Positions 45,977 through 54,352 of a stretch of 64,000 bases of DNA are shown piece after piece (within the stretch, counting starts at the first letter, position 1; every line of letters starts with the position of its first letter). Source of the DNA: an uncultured Oscillospiraceae bacterium. Lineage in GTDB: Bacteria; Bacillota; Clostridia; Oscillospirales; Ruminococcaceae. Location of the stretch: assembly GCA_949285935.1 (NCBI GenBank), contig CASEAH010000073.1, positions 1 through 64,000 on the forward strand, read 5' to 3'. Under the pieces are notes generated by a model. That model worked only from the letters and a program-made list of their open reading frames with translations. It was not told the origin of the DNA and did not search any database. Both the position numbers and the translations under genes were made by a program.

Positions 45977-47269
45977 TCAGCCCTCCCCCTTTGTGCCTGT
46001 CAAAATCCGGATGAAGGCATCTACCACCTGGGGATGGAACTGCTTCCCCTGTTCCTGACGCAAAATTTCCATGGCAACTTCCTGTGCCATGCCTTTACGG
46101 TAAGGCCGGTCGCTGGTCATTGCGTCATAAGCATCCGCAGCTTCCAGGATATAGGCGCCCAAAGACACTTTATCCGGGCCCAGGCTGTCCGGGTATCCCT
46201 TCCCATCGTACCGTTCATGGTGATGGCGGATCATTTCCTTGATTTCACCAGGCAGCTCCACCTGGGCCAGAATACTTATAGCTTTGATGGGGTGTTGACG
46301 AATAGCTTCCCATTCTTCCGGCGTAAGCCCCGACGGCTTGTTGAGGATCTCGTCCTTGACGCCTATTTTCCCCACATCGTGCAGCAGGGCTGCCACCCGC
46401 ACCTCGTTTACTTTGGAGGGGCTCATCCCCATTTCAGCGGCAATTTTTTCCGCATAGGCGCTTACCCGCTTGGAATGGCCTTCGGTATATTTATCTTTGG
46501 CTTCGATTACTGCTACCATTGTTTGAAGCATTCGGTAAAATTCCTGTTTACTGTTAAGGTATAGTTTAAAGGTATAACGGGACAACAGCAGCGGCGTCAG
46601 GAAAAGAAATGCCACATAGGCGCCGTTGTTCATTTGCAGGATGGTGGCCAGCAGCAGTCCCAAGGGAGCTACCAAAATCATATTGGGCATGACCAGCCGC
46701 AGCGTCTGTCCCAGTATAGGCCAAAATTCGCTCTCACCGCCCCAAGTAAGAAGGCGGATCAGCAGAACGGCATTGGTCAGGATACACAACAGGGTAAAAA
46801 TAAGCGCAGGGGCCAGGATATAGGGATATTCATAGGCTCCCGGCCTGCCGCCCAGGAAGAGGAATATCTGTCCGGGCAGATAAATGGACAACGCCAGATT
46901 GCTGACATTAAAAAGCGTCTTCACCGGTGATATATTAAAAATATGCCGGACAGGATCCCCTTTGTTCCGACCCATCTCCACAACAAAGGGCGTACTGAGG
47001 ACAATGAGAGCTACCGCACTTTCCGGGCCCGACATCAGTACAGCCGCCATGGCTGCAACAAAAGAAATGTCCAGAGCACGATCATCCGAAAGGTAAATGG
47101 GCAGTGCACGGCAAAGAACGCAAAGCAGGAACATGATGACCATATACTGCCATTGGCCGGGATGGGGATGGTAAAAAAGATCAAAAACAACATGGGCTGT
47201 ACACCACACAGACACTGCAGTGCCTGCCGTGATCACAGCCGCAATATACGCTTTGGCTTGTTTACTCAT
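45977..47269 (-). CDS. Membrane HD-GYP domain protein (probable c-di-GMP phosphodiesterase)
   Basis: About 430 residues. Eight or so helices form an N-terminal sensor domain (about 5-235). A cytoplasmic HD-GYP domain follows (about 245-420) with HSKRV, LLHDVGKIGV (HD pair), a second HxxHHE segment (MIRHHHERYDGKGYPDSL, the GYP motif) and EAADAYDAMTSDRPYRKG. All metal ligands are present. Such enzymes hydrolyse cyclic di-GMP. Start at ATG 47269 (7 nt after AGGA); in-frame ATG 47275 and GTG 47287 are possible. Confidence 0.88.
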   Translation of the reverse strand: MSKQAKAYIAAVITAGTAVSVWCTAHVVFDLFYHPHPGQWQYMVIMFLLCVLCRALPIYLSDDRALDISFVAAMAAVLMSGPESAVALIVLSTPFVVEMGRNKGDPVRHIFNISPVKTLFNVSNLALSIYLPGQIFLFLGGRPGAYEYPYILAPALIFTLLCILTNAVLLIRLLTWGGESEFWPILGQTLRLVMPNMILVAPLGLLLATILQMNNGAYVAFLFLTPLLLSRYTFKLYLNSKQEFYRMLQTMVAVIEAKDKYTEGHSKRVSAYAEKIAAEMGMSPSKVNEVRVAALLHDVGKIGVKDEILNKPSGLTPEEWEAIRQHPIKAISILAQVELPGEIKEMIRHHHERYDGKGYPDSLGPDKVSLGAYILEAADAYDAMTSDRPYRKGMAQEVAMEILRQEQGKQFHPQVVDAFIRILTGTKGEG

Positions 47270-47393
47270 CCGCATTCCTGCCTTCACACCCGGCGTCTTC
47301 CTGCCGCAACCGGGCAGCTGATCGTCCTGCTGTTGTCCAATATAAAGAAAGGGAAGCCGGGCCGTATCCGGGTGCTATAATACAATCGCCAGA

Positions 47394-47474
47394 TTACTTC
47401 CAGGTAAGAAAAGCGCCGCTGGAAAGAACAAAGGTAACAATGGCGGTAATAGCCATAGCGATCTTAGCCTTCAT
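47394..47474 (-). CDS. 26-residue membrane micropeptide
   Basis: An ATG at 47474, 8 nt after AGGAGGG, opens a 26-codon frame ending TAA at 47394. The product starts MKAKIAMAITAIVTF and ends SSGAFLTWK: two Lys, one hydrophobic helix of about 18 residues, and a Trp-Lys end. Strong ribosome site and membrane-helix composition support translation. It lies between the unknown-function gene and the HD-GYP gene on the same strand. No family recognised. Confidence 0.6.
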   Translation of the reverse strand: MKAKIAMAITAIVTFVLSSGAFLTWK

Positions 47475-47603
47475 GGATAGAGCCCTCCTGTATGTAAGGC
47501 TCTGCTATCCGCTAATAAGCAGGCAAGCATCCGCTTCGCTGAAAAAACGGCCCGGCTCCTTTCTGACATGAGGTATACCTTCCCCTTGCGCGGAAGGCGC
47601 GGC

Positions 47604-48254
47604 TCAGGATCTGAGCCGGGGAAGCCGGCGGTTGACGGCATCCAGGGTAGCTTTGACAATGGCAAGGTTCAAATCCGACTGATCGCACACCGCTCCCAAA
47701 AGCATTTCACCGTTTCCGGTAAGCGCCACCGCTACCAAAACAGCCTGCCGGTCTGCCACCGATGTTTGACGGACGTCCACCACCGTAAACAGTTCCTCTC
47801 CACCCATAAAAGCATGGATGGCCTTCAGTGTGGCGGCCGCGATCATCTGGTTACGGCTGAAAGGGAGGTTGCTTCCCTGGCTTTCTCCGGTATATTCCCG
47901 GCCTTCCGCCCGCAAAACCACCAGTGCGGAACAATGTCCGTCCGCCATGGCTGTGGTCACTCCCGAACAAATCAGGCGGGGGCAGGCAACGCCTCCCGGC
48001 AGGTCCATCTCCACCTGGGCTATGCTGATCACCCGGTGATCCACAGCGCATCCAAAGCCTGCTATCAATGCCGATTGGATATCCCGGGAAAGCTGCTTGG
48101 GGGTTCGGGCTTTACTGGAAAGCACATGCAGTTCCTGTACCGTGCCATCTTCGCCCAGAACCATTTTTGTTCCCAAAATACCGGGGAGCTTGCACAGCAG
48201 ATTCTGACATTCTTCCAGCGCCGCCGGCGCTATTCGATTCCCGGTAATATCCAT
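47604..48254 (-). CDS. Conserved-type protein of unknown function
   Basis: 216 residues, soluble. The N-terminal 80 residues carry a recurring motif of Clostridia and related bacteria: an LPGILGTKMVLGEDGTVQELHVLSS strand-turn followed by TPKQLSRDIQSALIAGFGCAVDHRVISIAQV. The C-terminal half repeats a similar two-layer pattern (ALVVLRAEGREYTGE, TLKAIHAFMGG, VADRQAVLVAVALTG). No catalytic motif is seen. It is the first gene of the leftward group with the micropeptide, HD-GYP and DUF5317 genes. Confidence 0.7.
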   Translation of the reverse strand: MDITGNRIAPAALEECQNLLCKLPGILGTKMVLGEDGTVQELHVLSSKARTPKQLSRDIQSALIAGFGCAVDHRVISIAQVEMDLPGGVACPRLICSGVTTAMADGHCSALVVLRAEGREYTGESQGSNLPFSRNQMIAAATLKAIHAFMGGEELFTVVDVRQTSVADRQAVLVAVALTGNGEMLLGAVCDQSDLNLAIVKATLDAVNRRLPRLRS

Positions 48255-48504
48255 CCCCTACTCCCCCTGTTGACCGACACCGTTGCATATTTTATATCCA
48301 TGCATGACTTCTCAATATATTTCAATATTTTTTGTCATTTTCTCAATTATATCTGATAAACCGTCAAACTGCAAGCAAGAGATCAGCATGCATCCTAATT
48401 TTATTTGGAAAGTTTAACCAATTTGTCAACTGTTTTTTGCATCGTTACTCCAAGGATTGCCCTAAAACATCGTAGTTGGATCACAAGACAAGCCGGCATT
48501 CCCA

Positions 48505-48630
48505 CCAGACCGGGGACCTGTGAGCCCTGCAAGGATATCCTGTCAGCAAGCCTTTCAAAAGCTGTTTAAATTCTGGCCTTTGGCATCACTGGTCCCACGG
48601 CCCCCAAGCGGGTATTTGCATACCGGGGCT
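48505..48630 (+). repeat. Dispersed repeat, copy 5 (5' half, diverged)
   Basis: Collinear with copy 2: ACCGGGGACCTGTGAGCCCT, CAGCAAGCCTTTCAAAAGC, TGGCATCACTGG, and CCCCCAAGCGGGTATTTGC. More diverged than the others; the 3' half is not recognisable. Confidence 0.5.
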
Positions 48631-48737
48631 CTCTCTCCGGTACGGCAAAATTTTTATTTCTTACTTCTCCCGGTACCTGAGTCCAAAATCTTTACCCGCT
48701 CCGGCGGAACCCAAAGGCTGTTTATGTTGGGGCCATA

Positions 48738-48766
48738 ACAAAAAGAGGCTGTTGCCAAACAGCCTC
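48738..48766 (-). terminator. Intrinsic terminator, leftward
   Basis: Perfect 9-bp stem GAGGCTGTT / AACAGCCTC with a 4-nt loop and T tract on the minus side; it would end transcription from the YfcE gene, 150 bp away. Confidence 0.7.
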
Positions 48767-48913
48767 GCCGGAAAAGCATGCACAAAAAATCGGTCCTCCA
48801 AAGAAGCAGAACAGCTTCCCTTAAGGGCCGATTTCCATTGTTTGTCTCGAATTCCTTCTGCAGATTGTTATTTCATTTTCATTTTGCAGCAGCCCTTTTT
48901 ATAAGCCAACCAA

Positions 48914-49459
48914 TCAAAGCCTGCACTTTCCGATCTTCTCGCCTGTTACCAGACTCAGCAGAGAGATTTCTTTATTTTCATAGATCATGCAGCTGTTCTC
49001 GTTCCCGCCCTTGGGAATAGATACCGATCCAGGATTAAGATAGAGAAAATCCCCTGTATCCTCCATGGCCTGAATATGAGTATGTCCGTGCAGAAGGATG
49101 TCTCCCTTTTGCAGCAGGGGAGGGTTGTGACGGCCGTGGAGATGCCCGTGGGTAGCATAAATGGTTCGGCCTTCCACAAACAGCACCATCATTTCGGACA
49201 TCACCGGAAATTCCAAGACCATTTGATCCACTTCTGCCTCACAATTGCCCCGCACGCAAAGGATCCTGTCTTTTACGGCGTTCAATTCCCGAATGACCTC
49301 CTTGGGGGCATAGTCCCGGGGCAAATCATTGCGGGGGCCATGATAGAGCAAATCCCCCAGCAGAATCAAGCGTTCCGGATTTTCCCGGTAAAAAACATCC
49401 AGCATCCTGCGGCACCAATAAGCGGAGCCATGGATATCAGACGCGATTATCAGTTTCAT
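48914..49459 (-). CDS. yfcE: YfcE-family metallophosphodiesterase
   Basis: 181 residues. All metal motifs of a calcineurin-like phosphodiesterase are present: ASDIHGS, LLGDLLYHGPRN, VRGNCE, TYGH-type THGHLH and HGHTHI, then NPGSVSIPK. The YfcE/MJ0936 subfamily hydrolyses phosphodiesters with Mn; the natural substrate is unknown. Monocistronic by spacing. GGAGG is about 10 nt before the ATG. Confidence 0.92.
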   Translation of the reverse strand: MKLIIASDIHGSAYWCRRMLDVFYRENPERLILLGDLLYHGPRNDLPRDYAPKEVIRELNAVKDRILCVRGNCEAEVDQMVLEFPVMSEMMVLFVEGRTIYATHGHLHGRHNPPLLQKGDILLHGHTHIQAMEDTGDFLYLNPGSVSIPKGGNENSCMIYENKEISLLSLVTGEKIGKCRL

Positions 49460-49885
49460 ACAAACAGCACCTCCGGGCCTATTGTACTTGTCTCGTTCCC
49501 ATCTGTCAAGGCGCGGGCACGGTCACTGCCAGCTCCGTAAAAACTTAATTTTCCCAAAAACGGAGATAAAATCATCTTGTCCGCCTTTGCGATGGGTTAA
49601 AGCGTTTTGATCATACAAACATCTGGTTTGTCGACCGGCATGGGACAGATAAACGATATGCCCGGACAACTTTCCCCAGCTTATTGGGCATTGTGAACGG
49701 AAAGCCGCAAAATTTGAAAGCATTTGCTCCCCTATCCCAGGCCAACGAAAAAATTTGTCACATGTTTCCTGCCACAAAAAGCAAATGCGGCATCCAGCGA
49801 TATGGTTTCTTCAAAGCTTTCCATTTTTATTTTGTCCCAGATCTGAAGATTCACTCCGTTTGTCTTGCATCCGCTTGAAAAATTT
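49460..49885. other. Intergenic region, nothing recognised
   Basis: About 425 bp between the YfcE gene and the repeat; open frames lack ribosome sites and similarity. Confidence 0.4.
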
Positions 49886-50140
49886 AAGTCAGGACCTCCG
49901 GCTAAGCCGAGGCTTAAGCAAAGCCCCGGAAGGGCATCGTACCGACAAATTTCTCAAAAGGCACCGACCACTTGCATCACTTGCCCCACAGCCTGTAAGC
50001 GGAGCACTTAGCGCACTAAATCAGTTCTTCCGCTATAAGGAGATGGTTATGATTCTCTTATCGCTTTACTCGCAGCTTGAAGCTAAAACTTTTTACTCTT
50101 CCCAGCAGTGCCGGGGACTCATTTTGCTAAAGCGTATAAC
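49886..50140 (+). repeat. Dispersed ~250-bp repeat, copy 6 (full length)
   Basis: Starts AAGTCAGGACCTCCGGCTAA, with CCGGAAGGGCATCGTACCG, TTTCTCAAAAGGCACCGACC, TTGCATCACTTGCC, CAGCTTGAAGCTAAAAC and an end TTGCTAAAGCGTA. It abuts the terminator at 50141. The middle (about 50005-50075) differs most from copies 2 and 3. Confidence 0.72.
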
Positions 50141-50187
50141 AAAAACGAAGCAGGAAGCCCCCAAAACTTTGAGTGCTTCCTGCTTTC
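50141..50187 (-). terminator. Intrinsic terminator of the amidohydrolase operon
   Basis: Stem GAAGCAGGAAGC / GCTTCCTGCTTTC (50147-50158 with 50175-50187) and a T tract (AAAAA on the plus strand, 50141-50145), 22 nt after the stop codon. Confidence 0.8.
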
Positions 50188-50208
50188 TGTGCATATTTTT
50201 CAGATAGA

Positions 50209-51687
50209 TTATTCCAGATCGAACCGCTTTTCGTTGCAGTAAACGCGGCAGTTGTTCCAGAAGGTATCGCAGGGCTTCAAATATTTTTCCGCGCCCGCAC
50301 GGCGAATGGTGGTGATGGCTTCTTCCTCCGCGTCGGCCATGATCTGCTTCTCGTCCACCGAGCGGACCTTGCGGTCCTCCATCAGCAGGCGGCCGTTGAC
50401 CACCACATTGTCCACATCCTGGCCGGCAGCGTAGAGCAGCAGCTTATGCACCGGCATAAAGTTGGGGGTCAGGTGAGGCTGATCCATGTTCAGGGTGATG
50501 ACATCCGCCTTCTTACCCACTTCCAGAGAGCCCAGTTCATCATCCCAGCCAATGGCCTTGGCGGCGTCGATGGTAATCATCTCCAGCACCTTGCCAAGAG
50601 GCAGGTAGAACCGGTCGCGCAGAGCCACCTGATGGGCCAGATGGATCTTGCGGGCCGCCTCGATCAGGTCAAAGGACATACCGGGAGAGGTACCATCGGT
50701 GGCGATGGCCACATTGACTCCCATACCGATGAGTTCGGGTACGGGGCAGCGGTTGGCCAGCTGGAAGGCTCCGGGGGAGCTGCTCACATTGGTCTTGGTC
50801 TTGGCCAGGATCATCATTTCGTCGATGGTCAGCCCCAGGCAATGGTGCAGATGGACGTCGGGGCCCAGCAAGGCGTTTTCATCTGTGGCAGCCAGGCGGA
50901 TCATGCCGGCAAAGGCTTCGGTGTGGATACGGGTATGATGCTTGGCAGCGATTTCCCGGATACGGCGGCTTCTGTAACGGTCGGTATCGGTAAGGACAGG
51001 CGCCTCATCCGGCGGGGTAATGCCGGAGCCGTTGACCGAGCCCACCAGCACAAAGGGAGCGGCAAAAGCCCGGATCCGGTCATCGGCAGTGTGGTTCACC
51101 GCACCGATGGCTGCGTCAGCCCCTTCCAGCAGAGCATCCAGTGTGTACATCTGCTCCCGCCGCTCGCTGCCGGTAAAACGGGTAAACTTCCGGGGATAGG
51201 GAGGATTGGAGGGTCCCACAGCCACAATTTCCCGGATTCCCACCTCGGAATATCCCTTGGCATGGTTGATGGCAAAAATAGGATCGTCGCTGCGCTGGGC
51301 GTTGCTCATAACGCAGACGCCGCAGGTGACGCCGAATTTCAGCCGTTCCAGAGCGGCCAGCCGGCCTTCCTTGTGCCAGAACTCATCGGTGGTGTTCTGG
51401 TGATAGAGATTGGTGAGGATGGGCATCCAATTGGTGGGGGTATCGTAAGCCAATCCCTTGAGCATGCAGTGCCCCGCATGGGAATGGACGTCAACAAAGC
51501 CGGGCAGGATCAGCTTTTTCCGGCAGTCGATCACCTTTTCGGCATGGGGATAGGTCCGCATCAGCTCATCGGTGGGGCCTACAGCGGCAATCCGGTCTCC
51601 CTCAATGGCCACAGCGCCGTCCTCCAGGATCCTGCGCTGCGGGTCCATGGTGACCACTGTGCCGTGAATCATCAAAATATCAGCCAT
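50209..51687 (-). CDS. Amidohydrolase (Amidohydro_1; TRZ/ATZ-like deaminase or hydrolase)
   Basis: 492 residues. Beta-sandwich start (ILMIHGTVVTMDPQRRILEDGAVAIEGDRI), then the metal motif VDVHSHAGH, later His in HTEA and LHHCLGL, and the Asp in ATDGTSPG: the mononuclear zinc set of the cytosine-deaminase/TRZ group. Relatives deaminate adenosine analogues or guanine, or hydrolyse triazines; the substrate is not predictable. It follows the MalY-type gene by 23 bp with AAGGAGG. Confidence 0.88.
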   Translation of the reverse strand: MADILMIHGTVVTMDPQRRILEDGAVAIEGDRIAAVGPTDELMRTYPHAEKVIDCRKKLILPGFVDVHSHAGHCMLKGLAYDTPTNWMPILTNLYHQNTTDEFWHKEGRLAALERLKFGVTCGVCVMSNAQRSDDPIFAINHAKGYSEVGIREIVAVGPSNPPYPRKFTRFTGSERREQMYTLDALLEGADAAIGAVNHTADDRIRAFAAPFVLVGSVNGSGITPPDEAPVLTDTDRYRSRRIREIAAKHHTRIHTEAFAGMIRLAATDENALLGPDVHLHHCLGLTIDEMMILAKTKTNVSSSPGAFQLANRCPVPELIGMGVNVAIATDGTSPGMSFDLIEAARKIHLAHQVALRDRFYLPLGKVLEMITIDAAKAIGWDDELGSLEVGKKADVITLNMDQPHLTPNFMPVHKLLLYAAGQDVDNVVVNGRLLMEDRKVRSVDEKQIMADAEEEAITTIRRAGAEKYLKPCDTFWNNCRVYCNEKRFDLE

Positions 51688-51710
51688 CGGTCATTCCTCC
51701 TTGGATGATT

Positions 51711-52901
51711 TTATAAAGTCTCCCGGGCGTGCTTCAGGCGCTCCAGGCCTTCGTTAAGCAGGGAACGGGGGCAAGCCACATTCATCCGCATGAAGCAGGC
51801 GCCCTCTTCGCCAAACCACCAGCCCGGATCCAGAATCGCTTTGGCCTTTTCCAGCACAAAGCGGTCCGTCTCCTCGGTGCTCAGTCCCAGGCCGCGGAAG
51901 TCGAGCCAGGTAAGATAGGTTCCTTCCGGCTTGCGCATCCGCACCCCGGGCAGGTTTTCCCGGATATAGTCATACGCGTAATCAATGTTCCCCTGGAGAT
52001 AAACCAGCAGTTCCTCCAGATAGGGCTCACCGTACAGATAGGCTGCCTCCGATCCCACTGCGCCAAAGGCTCCGGGAGGGGTAGCCAGACCGGTGCAGGC
52101 CAGCTGATGGACAAATTTTTCCCGCACATCCGCATCAGGGATCACCACCGCGGCGGTGTTCAGGCAGGCCAGATTAAAAGTCTTGCCGGCAGCATAGGCG
52201 CAGATGGTCTTGACGCCTGTCCCTTCCGCCACCGCTCCAACAGGGTGATGGACGCATCCAAAGACCAGATCCGCATGGATCTCGTCGGAAAAGATGGTCA
52301 CATCATACCGTCCGCAAATCTCCACGATCCGCTTCAGCTCTTCCTCAGTCCAGACACGCCCTACCGGGTTGTGGGGGCTGCAAAGCATCAGCATGGTGGT
52401 GCGGGGGTCCCGGGCCGCCTCTTCCAGTTTCTCAAAGTCAATGGTATAGTACCCGTCTTTTTCCTGCAGGGGAACGATTTTATTGACCCGCTCGTTATTC
52501 TGAATGGAGCTGGTAATGGGATAATAAACCGGGGAAAAGGTGATGATCCCATCGCCCGGTTTGGTCACGGCCCGTACCGCAAAGCTCATGGCCGGCACCA
52601 CACCGGGGCTGGTGACCACAACGGATTCATCCACCTGCCAGTGGTAACGCTTTGCGATCCACTGAACAATGGCACGGATAAACTTTTTTTCACCCAGGCG
52701 GGAGTTGTAGCCATAAATGCCATGCTCCGCCCGCTTGGTCAGGGCCTCAATGACTTCCGGAGGGGAAAGAAAATCCATATCAGCAATCCACATGGGGATG
52801 GCGCCTGTGGTGTCCAGCCCGGGGAATTCTCCCGGATAGCCCTCCCATTTGGTGCTGTTGAAATCGGTACGGTCGATTCTTTGATCAAAGTTGTATTTCA
52901 T
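51711..52901 (-). CDS. MalY/PatB-type PLP-dependent C-S lyase / aminotransferase
   Basis: 396 residues. MalY-family markers: PMWIADMDF near the N-terminus, CSPHNPVGRVWTEEEL, FSDEIHADLVF, and the PLP Lys in AYAAGKTFNLA. Enzymes of this type cleave cystathionine or cysteine conjugates (beta-C-S lyase). The ATG at 52901 follows GAGGTAATAAAG. First gene of the two-gene operon with the amidohydrolase. Confidence 0.9.
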   Translation of the reverse strand: MKYNFDQRIDRTDFNSTKWEGYPGEFPGLDTTGAIPMWIADMDFLSPPEVIEALTKRAEHGIYGYNSRLGEKKFIRAIVQWIAKRYHWQVDESVVVTSPGVVPAMSFAVRAVTKPGDGIITFSPVYYPITSSIQNNERVNKIVPLQEKDGYYTIDFEKLEEAARDPRTTMLMLCSPHNPVGRVWTEEELKRIVEICGRYDVTIFSDEIHADLVFGCVHHPVGAVAEGTGVKTICAYAAGKTFNLACLNTAAVVIPDADVREKFVHQLACTGLATPPGAFGAVGSEAAYLYGEPYLEELLVYLQGNIDYAYDYIRENLPGVRMRKPEGTYLTWLDFRGLGLSTEETDRFVLEKAKAILDPGWWFGEEGACFMRMNVACPRSLLNEGLERLKHARETL

Positions 52902-52993
52902 CTTTATTACCTCGCGGGTGAAAGGTCCCGGCATACCTGCGGCATCTGTCCGTCATGCAGGGAACCATTCTATTTTATATTGCGCTTTTCTTT

Positions 52994-53022
52994 ATAGTAA
53001 TAGCAGATACTGCCTGCGTCAA
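52994..53022 (-). promoter_or_regulatory. Promoter of the malY-amidohydrolase operon
   Basis: Minus strand TTGACG (53017-53022), 17-nt spacer, TACTAT (52994-52999). Overlapping the -10 box is CTATAAAGAAAAG, similar to one arm of the dyads at 55137 and 56295. Confidence 0.7.
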
Positions 53023-53034
53023 GGATAATCAAAA

Positions 53035-53071
53035 CAAAAAGAGCGGAGCGCAGTGGAACCGGCGCTCCGCT
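53035..53071 (-). terminator. Intrinsic terminator of the M24 peptidase operon
   Basis: Perfect 10-bp stem AGCGGAGCGC / GCGCTCCGCT followed on the minus strand by CTTTTTGTTTT. Confidence 0.88.
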
Positions 53072-53122
53072 ATTCTCGGCCTCATCCGGCCGGAAGAAAC
53101 AACAGCCGGAAGTTTGTCTGAA

Positions 53123-54334
53123 TTATTTTACAAAGGGAGTCCGGTTGACATGGGTAAAGACTTCAATGCCGGTTTCTGTAACGGCAATCATATCCTCAAA
53201 GCCATAGGACCCGTTTTCAGAACTGTAGTAAGGCACCTCACAGCACATAACCATACCAGGCTCAAAGACCTCCGTGCAGGTAGGAGTGATCTTCGGATTC
53301 TCGGGAATAACGGTACCGATGCTGAGAGAATGTCCAAAGTGGCCGCGGGTAAAGTTGGGGATAGCTCCCTTATGGCAGACATCCATGGCGGCATTGAACG
53401 CATCACACATTCTGACGCCGGGTTTTACCACTTCCAGCAGCTTGTCATGGGCAGCCAGCAGAGTGTCAAACAGTTCCTGCTTCCGGGGAGAGATGGTGGA
53501 GCCTACCGCATAGGTACGGGCAATATCGGAGTCATATCCGTAAATGGACAGACCGCCATCCAGACGGACAATATCGCCCTCTTCCAGAGGCACTTCCCGG
53601 GGCAGCATGGAAACGGAAAAGTCCTTGCCCGGAGTATGTACCTGATTGACCAGGGTCACCTCATGGCCTCCGGTAACCTCATAGGCTGCCTGGTACCACA
53701 TCTTCATGATGTCGGCCTCGGTCATGCCCACCTCGGTACCCCGCATGGTGATGTTCATCATTTCCTGAGCCACCTGTGCGGAATAGCGCAGGACGTCGAT
53801 CTCCCAGGGCAGCTTGATCCGCCGGACAGCGGTAAAGAAGCTGGCCAGATTCACCAGGTTATCCTCTCCGAAGTTCTCCACAAAGAAAGGATAAACCGTG
53901 CAGGGGATTTCATTCTTTTCCACACCCACTTTGGGATGTTCCTTGCCGGATTTTGCCAATCCAAAGGCAATCCGGAAGGTTTTATAGGGATCAGGGGCCG
54001 GGGGATTGGCGGCCAGGGCGGGATCATAATAGTCCTCAATGTACATTCCCACCGGGAAAGCGATTACATCTACATCGCCCTTGGTCTGCTGTTCAGCGGA
54101 ACGCTGCTCAAACTCGTTGCAGACCAGAGAGACCCGCCCGGAAGCAGGTACCATCGCCACACAGGCGCCGCAGGCTCTGCCCACATAGTTCCAGGGCACA
54201 AAGCCGGTGGCGTACATGATGTTTTCCGGCGTGGTAAGGATCAGGGCGTCCAGCCCGTCCTTGGCCATCTGGGCCTGCAGCTTGGCCTGGAATTGTTTCT
54301 GATCCCTGGTTGGGAAAAAGAGTTTTCTTTCCAT
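53123..54334 (-). CDS. M24-family metallopeptidase (Xaa-Pro dipeptidase / creatinase-like)
   Basis: 403 residues. The creatinase N-domain (1-165) precedes a pita-bread domain in which the five metal ligands are readable: Asp in VRLDGGL, Asp in YDSDIARTY, His in RGHFGHSLSIG, Glu in CCEVPYY and Glu in a late AVTETG. Most members cut Xaa-Pro dipeptides; some act on other amides. It lies 18 bp after the UDG-fold gene with AGGAGG before the ATG. Confidence 0.9.
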   Translation of the reverse strand: MERKLFFPTRDQKQFQAKLQAQMAKDGLDALILTTPENIMYATGFVPWNYVGRACGACVAMVPASGRVSLVCNEFEQRSAEQQTKGDVDVIAFPVGMYIEDYYDPALAANPPAPDPYKTFRIAFGLAKSGKEHPKVGVEKNEIPCTVYPFFVENFGEDNLVNLASFFTAVRRIKLPWEIDVLRYSAQVAQEMMNITMRGTEVGMTEADIMKMWYQAAYEVTGGHEVTLVNQVHTPGKDFSVSMLPREVPLEEGDIVRLDGGLSIYGYDSDIARTYAVGSTISPRKQELFDTLLAAHDKLLEVVKPGVRMCDAFNAAMDVCHKGAIPNFTRGHFGHSLSIGTVIPENPKITPTCTEVFEPGMVMCCEVPYYSSENGSYGFEDMIAVTETGIEVFTHVNRTPFVK

Positions 54335-54352
54335 GATGTACCTCCTGAAAAA

